Positions 22,310 through 34,477 of a stretch of DNA of 64,000 bases are shown in pieces. The position numbers and the translations under genes are program-made. Each line of letters begins with the position of its first letter. Position 1 is the first letter of the stretch. Under the pieces are notes generated by a model that was not told where the DNA came from, ran no database searches, and was given only the letters and a program-made list of their open reading frames with translations. The DNA lies in assembly GCF_029852145.1 (NCBI RefSeq), contig NC_079969.1, positions 12,556,465 to 12,620,464 of the forward strand, read 5' to 3'. This stretch comes from Microplitis mediator. Its lineage: Eukaryota > Arthropoda > Insecta > Hymenoptera > Braconidae.

Positions 22310-24336
22310 TGTAACGGGGTAAATTTAATAAATTATAATAATTTAAAATTTAAATTTGAATAAATTTCCCGCGGTTGGTCAATGACCCAATAACCATAAA
22401 CCCCGTGATCTAGTTTATCGACTTGTCACCGGGAGCGCCAATTTTGGAGGCTCGTCCTCCAGAACCAATTAGAATTAATCAAGTGGGAAGGCACCCGATA
22501 ATTGCCGAAAGGTCACGAACTGACACTTTTATTAGTGCGTGCACGAGGTGAAAACAGACACAGTTGGACGGACCGGCGTTGCGATCAGACGCAAATCCAA
22601 ACCACAAAAATTCAGGTAATTATATATATTCTGGAGAGGTACTCGTGGAACCTTCTAGAAGCAATAATTCAATTAAATTAACAAATCGTGTATCCAGCCG
22701 GTAGCCGATACACTACAATTATTATTACTTATTTGTATTGAACTATCCACAGATACCTATATAAATTGAGGCGAGATAGAGTTGAGGAGAAGCGAATTAT
22801 TGGGAAAAGAACGTGTCAACGGAAATCGGCAGAAGGACTGGAGAGACAAGGGAAGCCACGAGCAATTGGATAGAGGAAAGAAAATTACAAAGAGGTAAAT
22901 AAATCGTCGGCCGGTTGCCACAATTTATTAATCAATTAATTAATTAATAATTAAGAGGTTCGTGGGCAGTCACCATTTCCGGTTGATTAAAATAAATTAC
23001 GAATTCTCGGCAGGAAGGCCAGAATTCATTAACAATTAAAATTAAAATAAAAGGTCAAATTTCTCGGCAGGAGGGCCAGAAATTTATAACAATAAAATCT
23101 AGTTAATAAGAAAATATAATCAGTAAATTAATAATTTTATTTAGTAATAATATTATACAATTATAAAATTCAAAAGACTGAAAGAAAGTAGAAGTGCTGT
23201 GAATTAGTGATAAAAGATAAATTAAGATAAGTAATAAAATTTATCAGTAATCTGATGTCAGTCATAATTGTAAAATTAAAATTGTTGATGAAAATAGAGA
23301 AAGATAGCGTCTGTCGCGGGCAGCAGTTTTTCCGGTGTCAGTAAATTCACACTCAACAACTTGATATTCGAAAAACTGAAAATATAAAAGTATGAAAGAA
23401 ATAAAATTACAGTCGGGAGATTTTTGAGTATAAAATAATAAAATTACAATCGTGGAAATTTTGAGGAAAGAAATAAAATTATTGTTGTGGAATTTTTGAG
23501 GATAAAAATTTTTGAAAGAAATAAAATTATTGTTGGGGAAATTTTAATGATAAAATTTTAAAATAAAATAAAATCATAGTTATGGAAATCTAAGTAAAAG
23601 TTTTGGAATAAATCAAAATTGAGATTAATTAAAAGTGCGAGTGAAATTAATCGGTAAAATAATAAATTATAAACGCGTGTGTGAGTGTGATACAGTCCTG
23701 GGGACTCGAATGCAAAACGTGTGTGTGTGTGTGAGAGAAAATTAAGTTTCCTGTGGAAACGGTTTATAATAATAGATCCAGGGGATCAGGCAAGTTGCCA
23801 TTTCGTTATAAAGTCCAGGGGACTAGGTTATAAATAAATTAAAAGATCCATGGGATCAGGCAAGTTGCCATTTTGTTATAAAGTCCAGGGGACTAGATTT
23901 TTAATTAATTAAAAGATCCAGGGGATCAGGCAGGTTGCCATTTTATATAAAGTCCAGGGGACTCATTAATAATAAGAAAAGTTTTGGTTAAATAATCATA
24001 AGAAATAAAAGTCCGGTGGACGAAATTTAGTTAAGTAGTTAATAAGAATAAAAGTCCGGTGGACAAACATTGTAAAGAATTTATAAGTGAGATAAATCCA
24101 GTGGGTAATATTATTAGTTAAAATAAATTTATAATTAATTACGTAAACAATTTGTGTAAAACAATTAATTTAATTCCTCAATTTCCTCACTATTATAATT
24201 TTCAACGACCCTGATTTATAATATTAACATCTCCGGTTCTGGAAGGCCGAGTCTTATCTTCCAGTGGCGCCCTTATTAAGATCAATTAATAAAGGGGCCA
24301 AACTTGGCAAGGTTGAGAAATACCCTGTTATACTTT
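22306..24336 (+). mobile_element. Solo LTR (2,023 bp), TGTAACGGGGTA family, copy 1
   Basis: The LTR spans 22310-24332, starting TGTAACGGGGTA and ending TACCCTGTTATA. It is flanked by the 4-bp duplication CTTT (22306-22309 and 24333-24336). Excision of the LTR plus one CTTT rejoins the LINE frame, confirming the boundaries. Relatives lie at 34482-36494 (+) and 51669-56722 (-). It contains a 70-bp tandem repeat (23774-23965), GTGTGTGT runs and, near the 3' end, a GGAAGGCCGAGTC..CTTCC hairpin followed by GTGGCGCCC. There is no coding capacity. Confidence 0.92.
23774..23965 (+). repeat. 70-bp minisatellite inside the LTR
   Basis: Three units start with GATCCAGGGGATCAGG at about 23775, 23845 and 23915. 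Each contains AAGTCCAGGGGACT. The same array, in inverted orientation, lies at 51990-52240 in copy 3, and a diverged GTCCGGTGGAC version lies at 35900-36110 in copy 2. The internal mirror (GTCC..GGAC) gives each unit hairpin potential. Confidence 0.75.
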
Positions 24337-26543
24337 GCATGGTAGATGAGTCTGACCTCATAGTTTCTTGGGGCAAATCTGAGCACCCTCTGGGTGCTGG
24401 GCATCATCTTATATAAGTGGTAATGCAGCTCGACGCTATTACAACATCAGCTAAAACGATCTTGACTCGAAAGCTCGATAACCTGTCTTCAACTAACGCC
24501 ATTTTCTCACTAAAGAATATGGACTGGTCATGGAGTCAATCGTCTGGGCTTACTGTCGACCACTTCGCAGCACAACTTACTAACCAGCTTATCTCACATG
24601 TGGACACACACGCTCCTGTTCGCGCTATTACTGTAAATTCACCCGTATTTGCTCCCTGGCTTACAAGTGAGCTAAGAGACTCTGAACACCGTATCCGTGT
24701 GCTGTACAAACGCTATCAGCGTAATAGAAGATTCACTGACTTGCTGAAATATCGCTTTGAAAGAAATCTGCATCGCAACAATCTTAACCTAGCCAGGAAT
24801 AAGTATTACTCCTCTAGACTAAAAGGACTTACATGTGGTGTCATGTGGCGTGAGCTGCGGAAACTTGGGCTTTTGAAGGATGATGGTACTCGGGCATTGG
24901 CTGTGGACGCGGCACTGCTCAACAAAGCGTTTGTGGCTGTCTCGCAAGCTACTGTGCAACACCTTCATTTGCCCCCAGCCGTCAAATTGGGTACGCAAAC
25001 CGAGTTCTGCTTCAGTGAAATATCTACCGCCGATGTACTCAGGGCTTTCTCAGCACTAAGAACCGACACTGTTGGTGCGGATGGGCTCTCGAGGAAAATA
25101 CTGTCATCACTCCTACCCCTGATTCAGGACCATGTAAAGCATCTTTATAATGCATCTCTGCGTGATGGAGTCTTTCCTGACGTTTGGAAAGGGGCCATTA
25201 TCGTCCCTGTTAATAAAGAGCCCACTCCTGCTAGCGTCAGCGACTACCGACCAATTGCTTTACTTCCAGTTGGGGAAATTACTCAAGAGAATTGTGTGTA
25301 ATCAAATAACGGCCTATTTAGACGACCATAATCTGCTCGATCCATTGCAGTGTGGATTTCGCGCTGGACATAGCACGCAGACTGCCTTGCTTAAGCTGCT
25401 AAATGATATAAGATTCAGTATGGACAGGCGGATGATTACCGTCCTTGTTCTCTTTGACTTCTCTAAAGCCTTCCATACAGTTGATCCTGTGTTGCTGGTG
25501 CGTAAACTCGTGGAAGTCGGGTTCTCTGGGTCTGCTGCTGACTGGATGACATCGTACCTGACTGGTAGGTCACAGGCTGTCAAGGATCCTGATGGAAATC
25601 TCACGGACTGGCTTCACACCAATATTGGCATCCCTCAAGGGTCTATCCTGGGCCCTCTGCTTTTTTCGCTCTATATCAATGATATTGGTGTGAGTATTCG
25701 GTACTGCAAGAGATTACTCTATGCTGATGACTTGCAAATCTACACGGCCTGCTACCCGCATGAAATTGAGGAGTGCACAAGGAGAATTAATGAGGACATA
25801 TCTCGCATTAAGCAGTGGGCTGACTCAAAAAAGTTGCAACTAAACCGAAGTAAGACCAAGGCCATTATCTTGGGGTCCAAGCCTTTTGTCAATGCAATCA
25901 ACACCCCTGAGCTGATACTGGGTTGTGATGGTATCAGCATCTCATTCGTCTCCTCCGTCCGTAACCTTGGTGTCCACATTGACTCGAAGTTAACTTTCGA
26001 AGAGCACGTGAAACATACTACTGCGAAGGTAAACTCTGCTCTCTACAGTTTATATAGTCCACGCCGTTTCACAGATCTCAGCATGCGTAAAACTTTAGTC
26101 AATGCCTTCATATTTCCGCACTCCAACTATTGCTCAGCTGTGTTAATAGATCTGGGTACTGTCTTGAACACCAAACTACAAAGGCTGATCAACAAAAAAG
26201 TGAGATATGTGCATGGCTTGCCATGGGACTCGCCAATCTCACAGACTAGAATTGATTTGGGGTGGTTGACGGTCGGTTAGGTTAGGGATCGTGCCGTCGT
26301 CACTGCGACACATAACGCTCTGCTCTATCACTGTCCAGCCTATTTAGCTGAGCTAATCTCGTTGCATACGACTATTAGGGCACTTCGAAGTACCAGCTCA
26401 GCAGCATTAATTGCGGTACTGAACCATCGAACAATAGCCTACAAAGCGGCATTTGCCGTTGCTGGCTCTACCTGTGGAACAGCTTGCCAGATGACTTAAG
26501 GCTCACTCGCAGCTCTGCCGTGTTTAAATCTGAGCTGATCTGA
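24337..26543 (+). pseudogene. LINE ORF2, reverse transcriptase part
   Basis: After the LTR the frame continues (SDLIVSWGKSEHPLGAGHHLI), meets TAA at 24408-24410 and runs to 25301. The RT domain follows: SDYRPIALLP, then a frameshift at about 25270, then FRAGHSTQTALL, LFDFSKAFHTVDP (catalytic Asp), IPQGSILGPLLFSLYIND and YADD in LLYADDLQIY at about 25720. TAG at 26278-26280 and a shift at about 26470 break the C-terminal part, which still shows ..AAFAVAGS and LWNSLPDDLRL. That C-terminal pattern is common in CR1/Jockey-type ORF2. The ORF ends TGA at about 26540 and no 3' tail repeat or poly-A follows. Confidence 0.82.
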
Positions 26544-26544
26544 C

Positions 26545-29220
26545 ACTCAATCTCCAGCCACGAACTCATCTGCTGCACTCAAGAAACCTCCCAAGAAGGT
26601 ATTCCCTCCTGCACAATATCCCTGTGATTTGTGCAAGGGAGATCACTTTATTGTGAGATGCACTCAATTCTCGGGACTCACTAAGGCTCAACGCATTTAA
26701 GTCGTTGTGGAGAAGCGACTGTGTGAAAATTGTTTTGGCCATCATCTACCGGATGCGTGCAATTCAACCTTTACATGCATGGTGTGTGAACAAAAACATC
26801 ACACGATGATACACCTGGGACTCAACAGTGCTCAGAAACCAGCCAACGCATCCACTAAACGCACTCAATAAAGACGTCGGCTTCCACATGACGGCTCGAG
26901 CGACGCTCAATGGAACTCAATTGCACTCAACACGTCTGACACTCATCTCACTCGCACTCATCGCCCAGCAATCTTACTCGCAACTTGCCTAGTGGACTTG
27001 ATCACCAAGTTAAGTACTCATCCAGTACGCATATTGCTGGACTCAGGGTCTGAATTAACATTTGTTTCAGATTCCTTGGTGAATTCAGTTAAACTCAAAC
27101 GCACTCACTCATCTATTCAGATCATTGGTATTGGTGTTGCCAATGCTGGTAGAACTAAAGGTCAAGTCGCACTCAAGCTTTCATCGAGGCATTCGAACGA
27201 CTCAGTCATCATCAGTGCTCACATACTAGGTGGTCTCACTACTCAACTACCATCTGTTGCATTCAACACACTTAACTGGGACCAATACAAACAACTACAA
27301 TTGGCAGATCCAGCGTTCATGAGACCAGGACCAATTGATATCATCATTGGTGCCGATCATTATGGTCTTATCATTAAAGATGTACTCATTAAAAGGTCTG
27401 AAGGCCTGCCAATCGCTCAAGATACCATCTTCGGGTGGATATAACTTGGTCCAGTCATTCAACACACTCATCGACCATCTATTACTTATCATGCTGCTGT
27501 CGAGCAGTCAACTCAACAACTTCAAGACCTGCTATCACGCTTCTGGAACCAAGTAGAAATTCCAATCAGCAAAATCAAGGAACTCAACCCAGATGAAGAG
27601 GCGTGTGAAGCGCTTTTTCAACAAACTCATCGACGAGATAGTTCAGGACGATACATAGTCCGACTGCCAATCAAATCGTCACCAACTGGGAAATTTGTGC
27701 TCAGCAGCATACCGCTGTCTTATTCATCTTAAACGTCGTCTACATCATGACGATCGTTTGAAAGCACTCTACCTTGATTTTCTGAGGGAATACAAAGAAC
27801 TCAACCACATGGTGGAATCAACTCAATCAACAACAAGTAAACCAGCCTACTATCTCCCTCATCATGGAGCCTTAAGGGAAAGCAGCATCACAACCAAGCT
27901 GCGAGTAGATTTCAACGGTTCAAAACCTACCAGCTCAGGTCTTTCACTCAACGATGTGCTTCACACCGGTCCAAAACTGCAACTGGACATCTTTGACGTA
28001 CTCATAGGAATTCGCACTCATAAGCTCATCTTCATAACAGATATCACGAAAATGTTTAGACAGATTTTGGTCGACAAACGCGATTAATCACTTCAACAAA
28101 TACTCTGGTTCAACCAACAAGGCCAAATCACTCCATATAAACTCACCACGGTCACCTACGGGACCAAACCAGCTCCATATTTGGCCGCTCGTGCTCTACT
28201 TCAATTGGTTGAAGACGAAGGACATCGATTTCCTCTTGCGATCATTCCACTCACCCACGGAAGATATGTTGATGATATCTTTGGTGGTGCTGATGACTTG
28301 AGCTCATTACAACAAGTTGCTGATCAACTTGAAGCACTCTGTAAGGCGGGCGGATTCCCTCTTGCTAAATGGGCAACCAAACATCCAAAATTACAACAGC
28401 TCAATCATGTGGAAGCGATCAAGAATCACAAATTCCAGGATTCAGACTCCAGCACCAAGATTCTGGGCATGTACTGGTCCTCACACTCATATCAGTTTTA
28501 TTTCACGTCCTCACCACCATGCTCTACTCAAAAATTCACAAAAAGGATCATACTATCAGAGATTGCTCAAATCTTTGATCCTCTTGGAGTTCTCGCACCA
28601 CTCATCATTCGAGCCAAGGTATTCACGCAGGAGCTTTGGCTCGAAAAGCTCAGCTGGGACACTCCATTGGCAGCCAATCATCGGCATAAATGGAGAAACT
28701 TCGAAAATGAACTCAAACTTATCTCTGAAATCAAAATTCCAAGATGGATCCACTCATCCACGTGCTCAACCACCGAAATCCATGGATTCTCGGACGCCTC
28801 ACAATTGGCAATGGCAGCTGCCGTATTCATCAAAGTCCACACACCTGCTCATGGAGTTAGAGTTACGCCGCTTTGCTTTAAAACCAAGGTAGCTCCGTTA
28901 AAACGACTAACAATACCAAGGTTAGAACTCACCGCAGCTCACATGTTGGCAAAACTCATCAAATACTGCCAGAGCACTCTAAATCTCACTCAATCGCCAA
29001 CATACTTGTGGACGGACTCAACAATCACTCTCACGTGGATTAAATCTCACCCGTCGCGCTGAAAGAAGTTTGTCCGGAATAGGGTGTCACAAATTCAAGA
29101 TCTACTTCCAGATGGCCACTGGAATTTTATTCCGGGCACACCAAACCCAGCAGACTGTGCAACACGAGGATTGACACCTACTCAACTCCGGAATCATCAA
29201 CTATAGTAGACTGGCCCACC
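26545..29220 (+). pseudogene. BEL/Pao retrotransposon fragment (Gag end to RNase H)
   Basis: Single-frame Gag-Pol. In order: zinc knuckles (CDLCKGDHFIVRC at about 26623, CENCFGHHLPDAC, CMVCEQKHHTMIH); protease with LLDSGSELTFVS at about 27035; RT with KLRVDFNGS, FITDITKMFRQI and catalytic YVDDI at about 28268; and RNase H with GFSDAS (about 28790) and TDSTITLTWI. Arrangement and zinc fingers are of BEL/Pao type. Stops occur at 26698-26700 (TAA), 27442-27444 (TAA), 28085-28087 (TAA) and 29060-29062 (TGA), with one frameshift at about 27680. Integrase and both LTRs are absent. The 5' side fuses directly to LINE sequence. Confidence 0.88.
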
Positions 29221-30445
29221 ATGGTTGCTGTAGAGTCAATCACAATTGATTTTCTTAACATTGAAATCATTTCAAAGATGATAAAGAAGAAAAATATCGA
29301 AAAAAAATTAAAAAAACCAATTTTCTTGAAAAAAAAAAATTTGAAAAAGATTTTTTTTTCAGTTTTCTCAAGGATTACTGTTTTTGATTGAAGAAACGAA
29401 ACTTGTCGCTAAAAAAGACTTTTTGACATTGAAGAAATGATTGAAAACCAAAGAATCGCTAATTATGCGATTTTGGCTAAATCAATAAATTTAAAGCTTC
29501 GGGACAATAAGAAAGAAAAATCGCAGCGCTTTGAAATTTTCAGGGGTTTTTTAGGACACTTTGAGGTTGAAAAAAAAACGACGATATCCTTTGTTCATCC
29601 GTTATATCCAAAGTTATAGCAAGATTTCCGAATATCCTTAAATATGCGAATTTTGACCTGTTTTTTAATAAACATTATCGCTTCAAAAAAAATTTTCCAT
29701 CGAAAGCCACTAATTCTCTCTTATAGAGAAGGTTTTGCAGTTTTTGAAACCCTACTTCTATTCTCTGTACGGCTAAAACGCCCGGAGTTATTGATTATCA
29801 AAGCCAAAATAGACTTTTCTGCTTTGATCAATGATAACTCGGCGCCAGATCGTCGTAGAGACTTTTTTAGGCCGTCAAATAAAAGGGCCTCAAATTTTCT
29901 ATAAGAGTCATAAGGTTGGATTATCCGAAAAAATTTATTGAAGCCCATAGACTTGTTGGAAGACGAGCAAAAATTTTGAAAATTTTTTTTTCGTCGGTTT
30001 TCTTGTGATTACTCCGGAACCGTGCATGATCAAAAATTTGAGGTCCAGATCTGAAAACTAGAAACTTGAGGCTATAGTTTGCTTTTTTTTTTTTTCTACG
30101 ACCAATTATTACTGAGTTACAGCATGTTGAAAATCACCCAAAAATTTCGAATTTTTTTTCTATCCCTTAATTTTTGTGACCAGTGTATTAAAATAAAACA
30201 AAACCCGATGGTCGTTGGGTTTTCAAATTCACGAAGAAATTTCTTTTCACGTTTTAACATCGGCGTGTTAAAATTATGCCACTAATTTCACACGACACGT
30301 AGGCTACTTTTAGTAGATTTCATAAAAATCTAACTATTGTATTTGTCCTCATGATGGAATTTTCGAAAAATTTTGCTACCTCTAAACTCAGCTCGTTGAG
30401 CAGGAGCTGAGTCAGGAAATACATTTGGTTCAAAAGTTTATATAT
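29221..30445. other. AT-rich non-coding stretch
   Basis: No gene. Several ORFs of 60-86 codons overlap on both strands and look random. 30315-30372 is homologous in inverted orientation to 9128-9180. Phrases such as 'GTTATAGC' and 'ACTCCGGAACCGTGCATGA' resemble the interior of the non-coding elements elsewhere in the window. Confidence 0.5.
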
Positions 30446-31722
30446 TAGACCAGTCATTTTACTCCTAGGCTACCTAAAACTCGATGCTATGTAAAATTAA
30501 ATTTTTTAAAAATTTCTAAAAATCGAAAGAAATAAAAAAATCAAAAATGTACAAAAATCGGTGAATTGGAAATTTTGTTATCAACAAAAAACTAAAAAAA
30601 ATAAATACCGCGTGTCTTGAAATAATTTTGAAACCGATAAAATGCATCAAAATACAATATATTAATTGCGGGTATTGTAAACCAAATATCACAGATAATA
30701 TAGAAAAAAAAAAATTTACCCTAAATGTCTTTGTTTATTTTATAAAAATGTTTTTTTATAAAATTTAATAAAACTAAGACGAGACATTTACCGACACAGT
30801 CTATAACGTTAAAGTGGCGCTGCTTTTGCCTAAGAGGCGTGGCTTAAATTCGAATCGCTAAAAACTCCGAGACTAAATTCATCAAAATAAATAAATTTTT
30901 AGAACTTTTTAATACTATTGAATAAATGTTTATAAATTTAAATACATCAGTAAATAAATACAAGTGTATATTACGTATATAACGTATATTAGTTGATATA
31001 TTTTATTTATTTGCTTACTTTAAGCAATAAAACTTACAAACTTTTAATCTCTAATAAGTATTTATTAATATTTATTATGATATTATTATATTTGTCATAA
31101 TAAATATTCATAAATACTTATTAGAGATTAAAATTTTTTAAGTTTTATTGCTTAAAGTAAACAAATAAATAAAATATATCAACTAATATACGTAATATAC
31201 ACTTGTATTTATTTACTGACGTATTTAAATTTATAAATATTTATTCAATAGTATTAAAAAGTTAAAAACATTTATTTATTTTGATGAATTTAGTCTCGGA
31301 GTTTTTAGCGATTTGAATTTAAGCCACGCCTCCTAGGCGAAAGCAGCGCGACTTTAACGTTATAGACTGTGTCGGTAAATGTCTCGTCTTAGTTTCATTA
31401 AATTTTATAAAAACACATTTTTATAAAATAAATAAAGACATTTAGGGTAAATTTGTTTTTTTCTATATTATCTGTGATATTTGGTTTACAATACCCGCAA
31501 TTTACATATTGTATTTTGATGCATTTTATCGGTTTCAAAATTATTTCAAGATACGCGGTATTTATTTTTTTTTAGTTTTTTGTTAATAACAAAATTTCCA
31601 ATTCACCGATTTTTGTACATTTTTGATTTTTTTATTTCTTTCGATTTTTAGAAATTTTTGAAAAAATTTAATTTTACATAGCATCGAGTTTTAGGTAGCC
31701 TAGGAGTAAAATGACTGGTCTA
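30446..31722. mobile_element. 1.28-kb near-perfect palindrome, TIR TAGACCAGTCATTTTACTCC
   Basis: The arms, about 630 bp each, mirror nearly to the centre at about 31080, where AATATTTATTATGATATTATT marks the turn. The arms include a GC-richer block (TAACGTTAAAGTGGCGCTGC at 30805). There is no ORF. The right end touches the next palindrome directly. Confidence 0.88.
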
Positions 31723-32687
31723 TATGTCGTAGACAGACCGTGAAATTAGACAGTTCGTGAACTGTCTAGTCATTTCATGAACTGCAGCCAGATCGTGTAA
31801 TGGTTGATCAGTTACACGAAGTGTCTAAAATTGTTAGACAGTTCATGAAATGCAATTAGGCCTTAGACAGATTGTGTAATGTTCCAGAATTACATGAAAT
31901 GTCTAAATTTTTTAAACAGTTCATGATATGTCTAATAGCTGTTTTGCCGATCGTGTAATATCTAGGAATAACAGATTCCTAAAAAAGAGTCAACTAAAAA
32001 AAATAAGATATTAGTTGGAGCAGCCAATGTTATTTTTTTATAGATTAAATTTCATTTTTTATTTATTTGCAAAACTTAAAATATAAAATCGTTCGACTAT
32101 TTTTATTTATTTACACATTGTAAACTCGAGTCACAGATTCTCTCAGAGAAAGAAGTTTTTCCAAGTCTATGACATCACGATCAAAGAACTGAGAGCTCAG
32201 AAAAAGAAGTAAATCAGGTGGTGGTTTGAAACGGGATCATAAAAAGGTGGTTCTGGCCCGAAAATCTTGTTTCAGCTGGCTCTCGAGTTTACCAAGTGTA
32301 AATAAATAAAAATAGTCAAATGATTTTATATTTTAAAATTTGCAAATAAATAAAAAATGAAATTTAATCTATAAATAAATAACATTAGCTGCTCCAACTA
32401 ATATCTTATTTTTTTTAGTCTCCTTTTTAGGAATCCGTTATTCCTAGATATTACACGATCGGCAAAACAGCTATTAGACATTTCATGAACTGTCGGAAAA
32501 ATTTAGACATTTCATGTAATTCTGGAACATTACACGATCTGTCTAAGGCCTAATTGCATTTCATGAACTGTCTAAAAATTTTAGAAACTTCGTGTAACTG
32601 ATCGACCATTACACGATCTGGCTGCAGTTCATGAAATGACTAGACAGTTCACGAACTGTCTAATTTCACGATCTGTCTACGTCATAT
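31723..32687. mobile_element. 965-bp palindrome built of GACAGTTCATGAA / GATCGTGTAAT modules
   Basis: The ends are ATGTCGTAGACAGACCGTGA and its mirror. The arms consist of alternating short modules (AGACAGTTCATGAAATG, GATCGTGTAAT) present in both orientations, so each arm is internally self-complementary as well. The centre (about 32120-32290) is less AT-rich. There is no ORF. A half copy occurs at 63521-63757. Confidence 0.85.
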
Positions 32688-33214
32688 CTATACTAATATA
32701 TGAATTTATAGGCTCTGTCTGTACATGGTGTTTTTATTTCAAATTATGCGTCAAATATCATTTTTATGACCTACTCATACATTATCTACCCTTTTTGGAA
32801 TTTTCGTCTGTCTGTCTCTCTGTCAGTTTGTACCTTTATAACTAATCAACCACTTATCTGATTGAGATGAAATTTTTTATACATATACAAGATGCTGTCA
32901 CTTACAATATAGGTTACTTTTTAGATCAATTATAACTCAGGATTCGGGTATTTAAATTATTTTTCTAAAAGTATAAGAAAAAAACAGTAAAATTACAGCC
33001 ATCAATTGCTTTTATTCCATTAGCGTCAATTGTTTTTTATATTTTTTTCATAGATTAGATTTTATTTCATTTATCAATTGTTTCTGTCAACTGAATCGTA
33101 TATCACAGTTTATTAAACAGTCAAAATAAAAGAGTCTAATCTGACTTATTTGTAACTAAGTAAGAATGTAAACCTATTCAATATAGTATCTCTGGAACTA
33201 TAAGGCTTGCGGAT
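32688..33214. other. Non-coding element edge, TATACTAATATATGAAT type
   Basis: The sequence TATACTAATATATGAATT followed by GTCTGTCTGTCTCTCTGTCAG is a style common at the ends of non-autonomous insect elements. No ORF is credible. It leads into the satellite array and may be the flank of the element that contains the array. Confidence 0.45.
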
Positions 33215-34477
33215 TTTAAATTCAGCGTGAACGTTTGATATGTAATGTAGGTATTCTTCATAAGGGCGTTAATAAAATTTACTCCTAACTGGGTTTGCGT
33301 GGGCTTCAAGCGTTAATATGCTTCCGTTTTTCAAATACATACGTTACAGTGTTGAAATTCAGCATGAACGTGTATTATGTCATTGAGGGATCCCTCTTTA
33401 ATAAAATCAACTCCAAAGGGGATTCGCGGGGGCGTCAAACGATGATATACTCCTGTTTTTTGAGTATAGGTGTAACTGACTAAAAATTCGGCCTGAACGT
33501 TTATTATGTCATGCCAGTACCCTTCACTAAATAACTATAACAAAATCGGCTTCAAAAGGGCTTTGCGGGAGCGTCAAACGTTACTATACTTCCGTTTCAA
33601 AATATATGTGTTACAGAGTTGAAATTCAGTGTGAGCGTTTTTTATGTCATATAGGTATCCCTTATAAAACGGCTTCGAAAAAATTTACTCCTAAGGGGGT
33701 TTGCGTGGGCGTCAAGCGTTAATGTGCTCTGCTATCCAAATACATACGTTACAGAGTTGAAATTCGGCATTGACTTTCAATCGGATTCAATCAGAAAATT
33801 TTTTTTTTTATTTTCTGATTGAATCTGATTGAATCATTTTAATCAGATTCAATCGGAAAATAAGAATGTAAATTTTCGATTATTTTCCGATTGAATCCGA
33901 TTGAAATATTTCAATCGGTTTTAATCGGATTCAATCAGAAAATAATAATTCATTTTTTAATTATTTTTCGATTGAATCCTATTTATTCCGATAAATGAAT
34001 TCCAATTAGATTCAATCGTAAAATAATCATTTTTTGTCGATTATTTTCCGATTGAATTCGATAGAAGATTCTCAATCAGTTTTAATCGGATTCCGTCGGA
34101 AAACAACGATTCGGATAGTATTAATAATTATTAAAATTCGGGTAGATATGCATTTCATTGATCATGAACTCAGCAATTTTTAAAATATCAGAGTACAGAA
34201 TTTTATCTGTCTTTTTAATTTAATCAATTTTATAAAAAGTTAAAACAATAGCATTTTTCAGGATTATATAAAACAATTTAACAGCTTTTTTTAGAAAACT
34301 GTATTGATTGAATTATTATAATGTATGAATGTATGAATATATGAAAGTTATTGATATTAAAGCTTATCGATAAGTTTCTCTTGCGTAATAAGTATTGTGA
34401 TACAGCATAATCATTTTTTATAAGAGCACAAAAATTTTTTGGATGCTTCACTTCCTATTTCAAGTTTGGTCGACAGC

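Larger units (their letters stand above)
21187..26543 (+). mobile_element. CR1/Jockey-like LINE, broken
   Basis: Non-LTR retrotransposon carrying an ORF1 end, endonuclease, reverse transcriptase and C-terminal region, without its 5' end and its 3' tail. It is split by a 2,023-bp solo LTR at 22310-24332 and carries several frameshifts and stops. It stops abruptly at about 26543, where BEL/Pao sequence begins. Clade assignment is by general resemblance only. Confidence 0.82.

Noticed and set aside
29437..30285. Several ORFs of 60-86 codons
   Set aside because: Overlap on both strands, no recognisable features, AT-rich.
33215..33780. CRISPR-like array
   Set aside because: Repeats are contiguous ~136-bp satellite monomers without spacers, in eukaryotic context.
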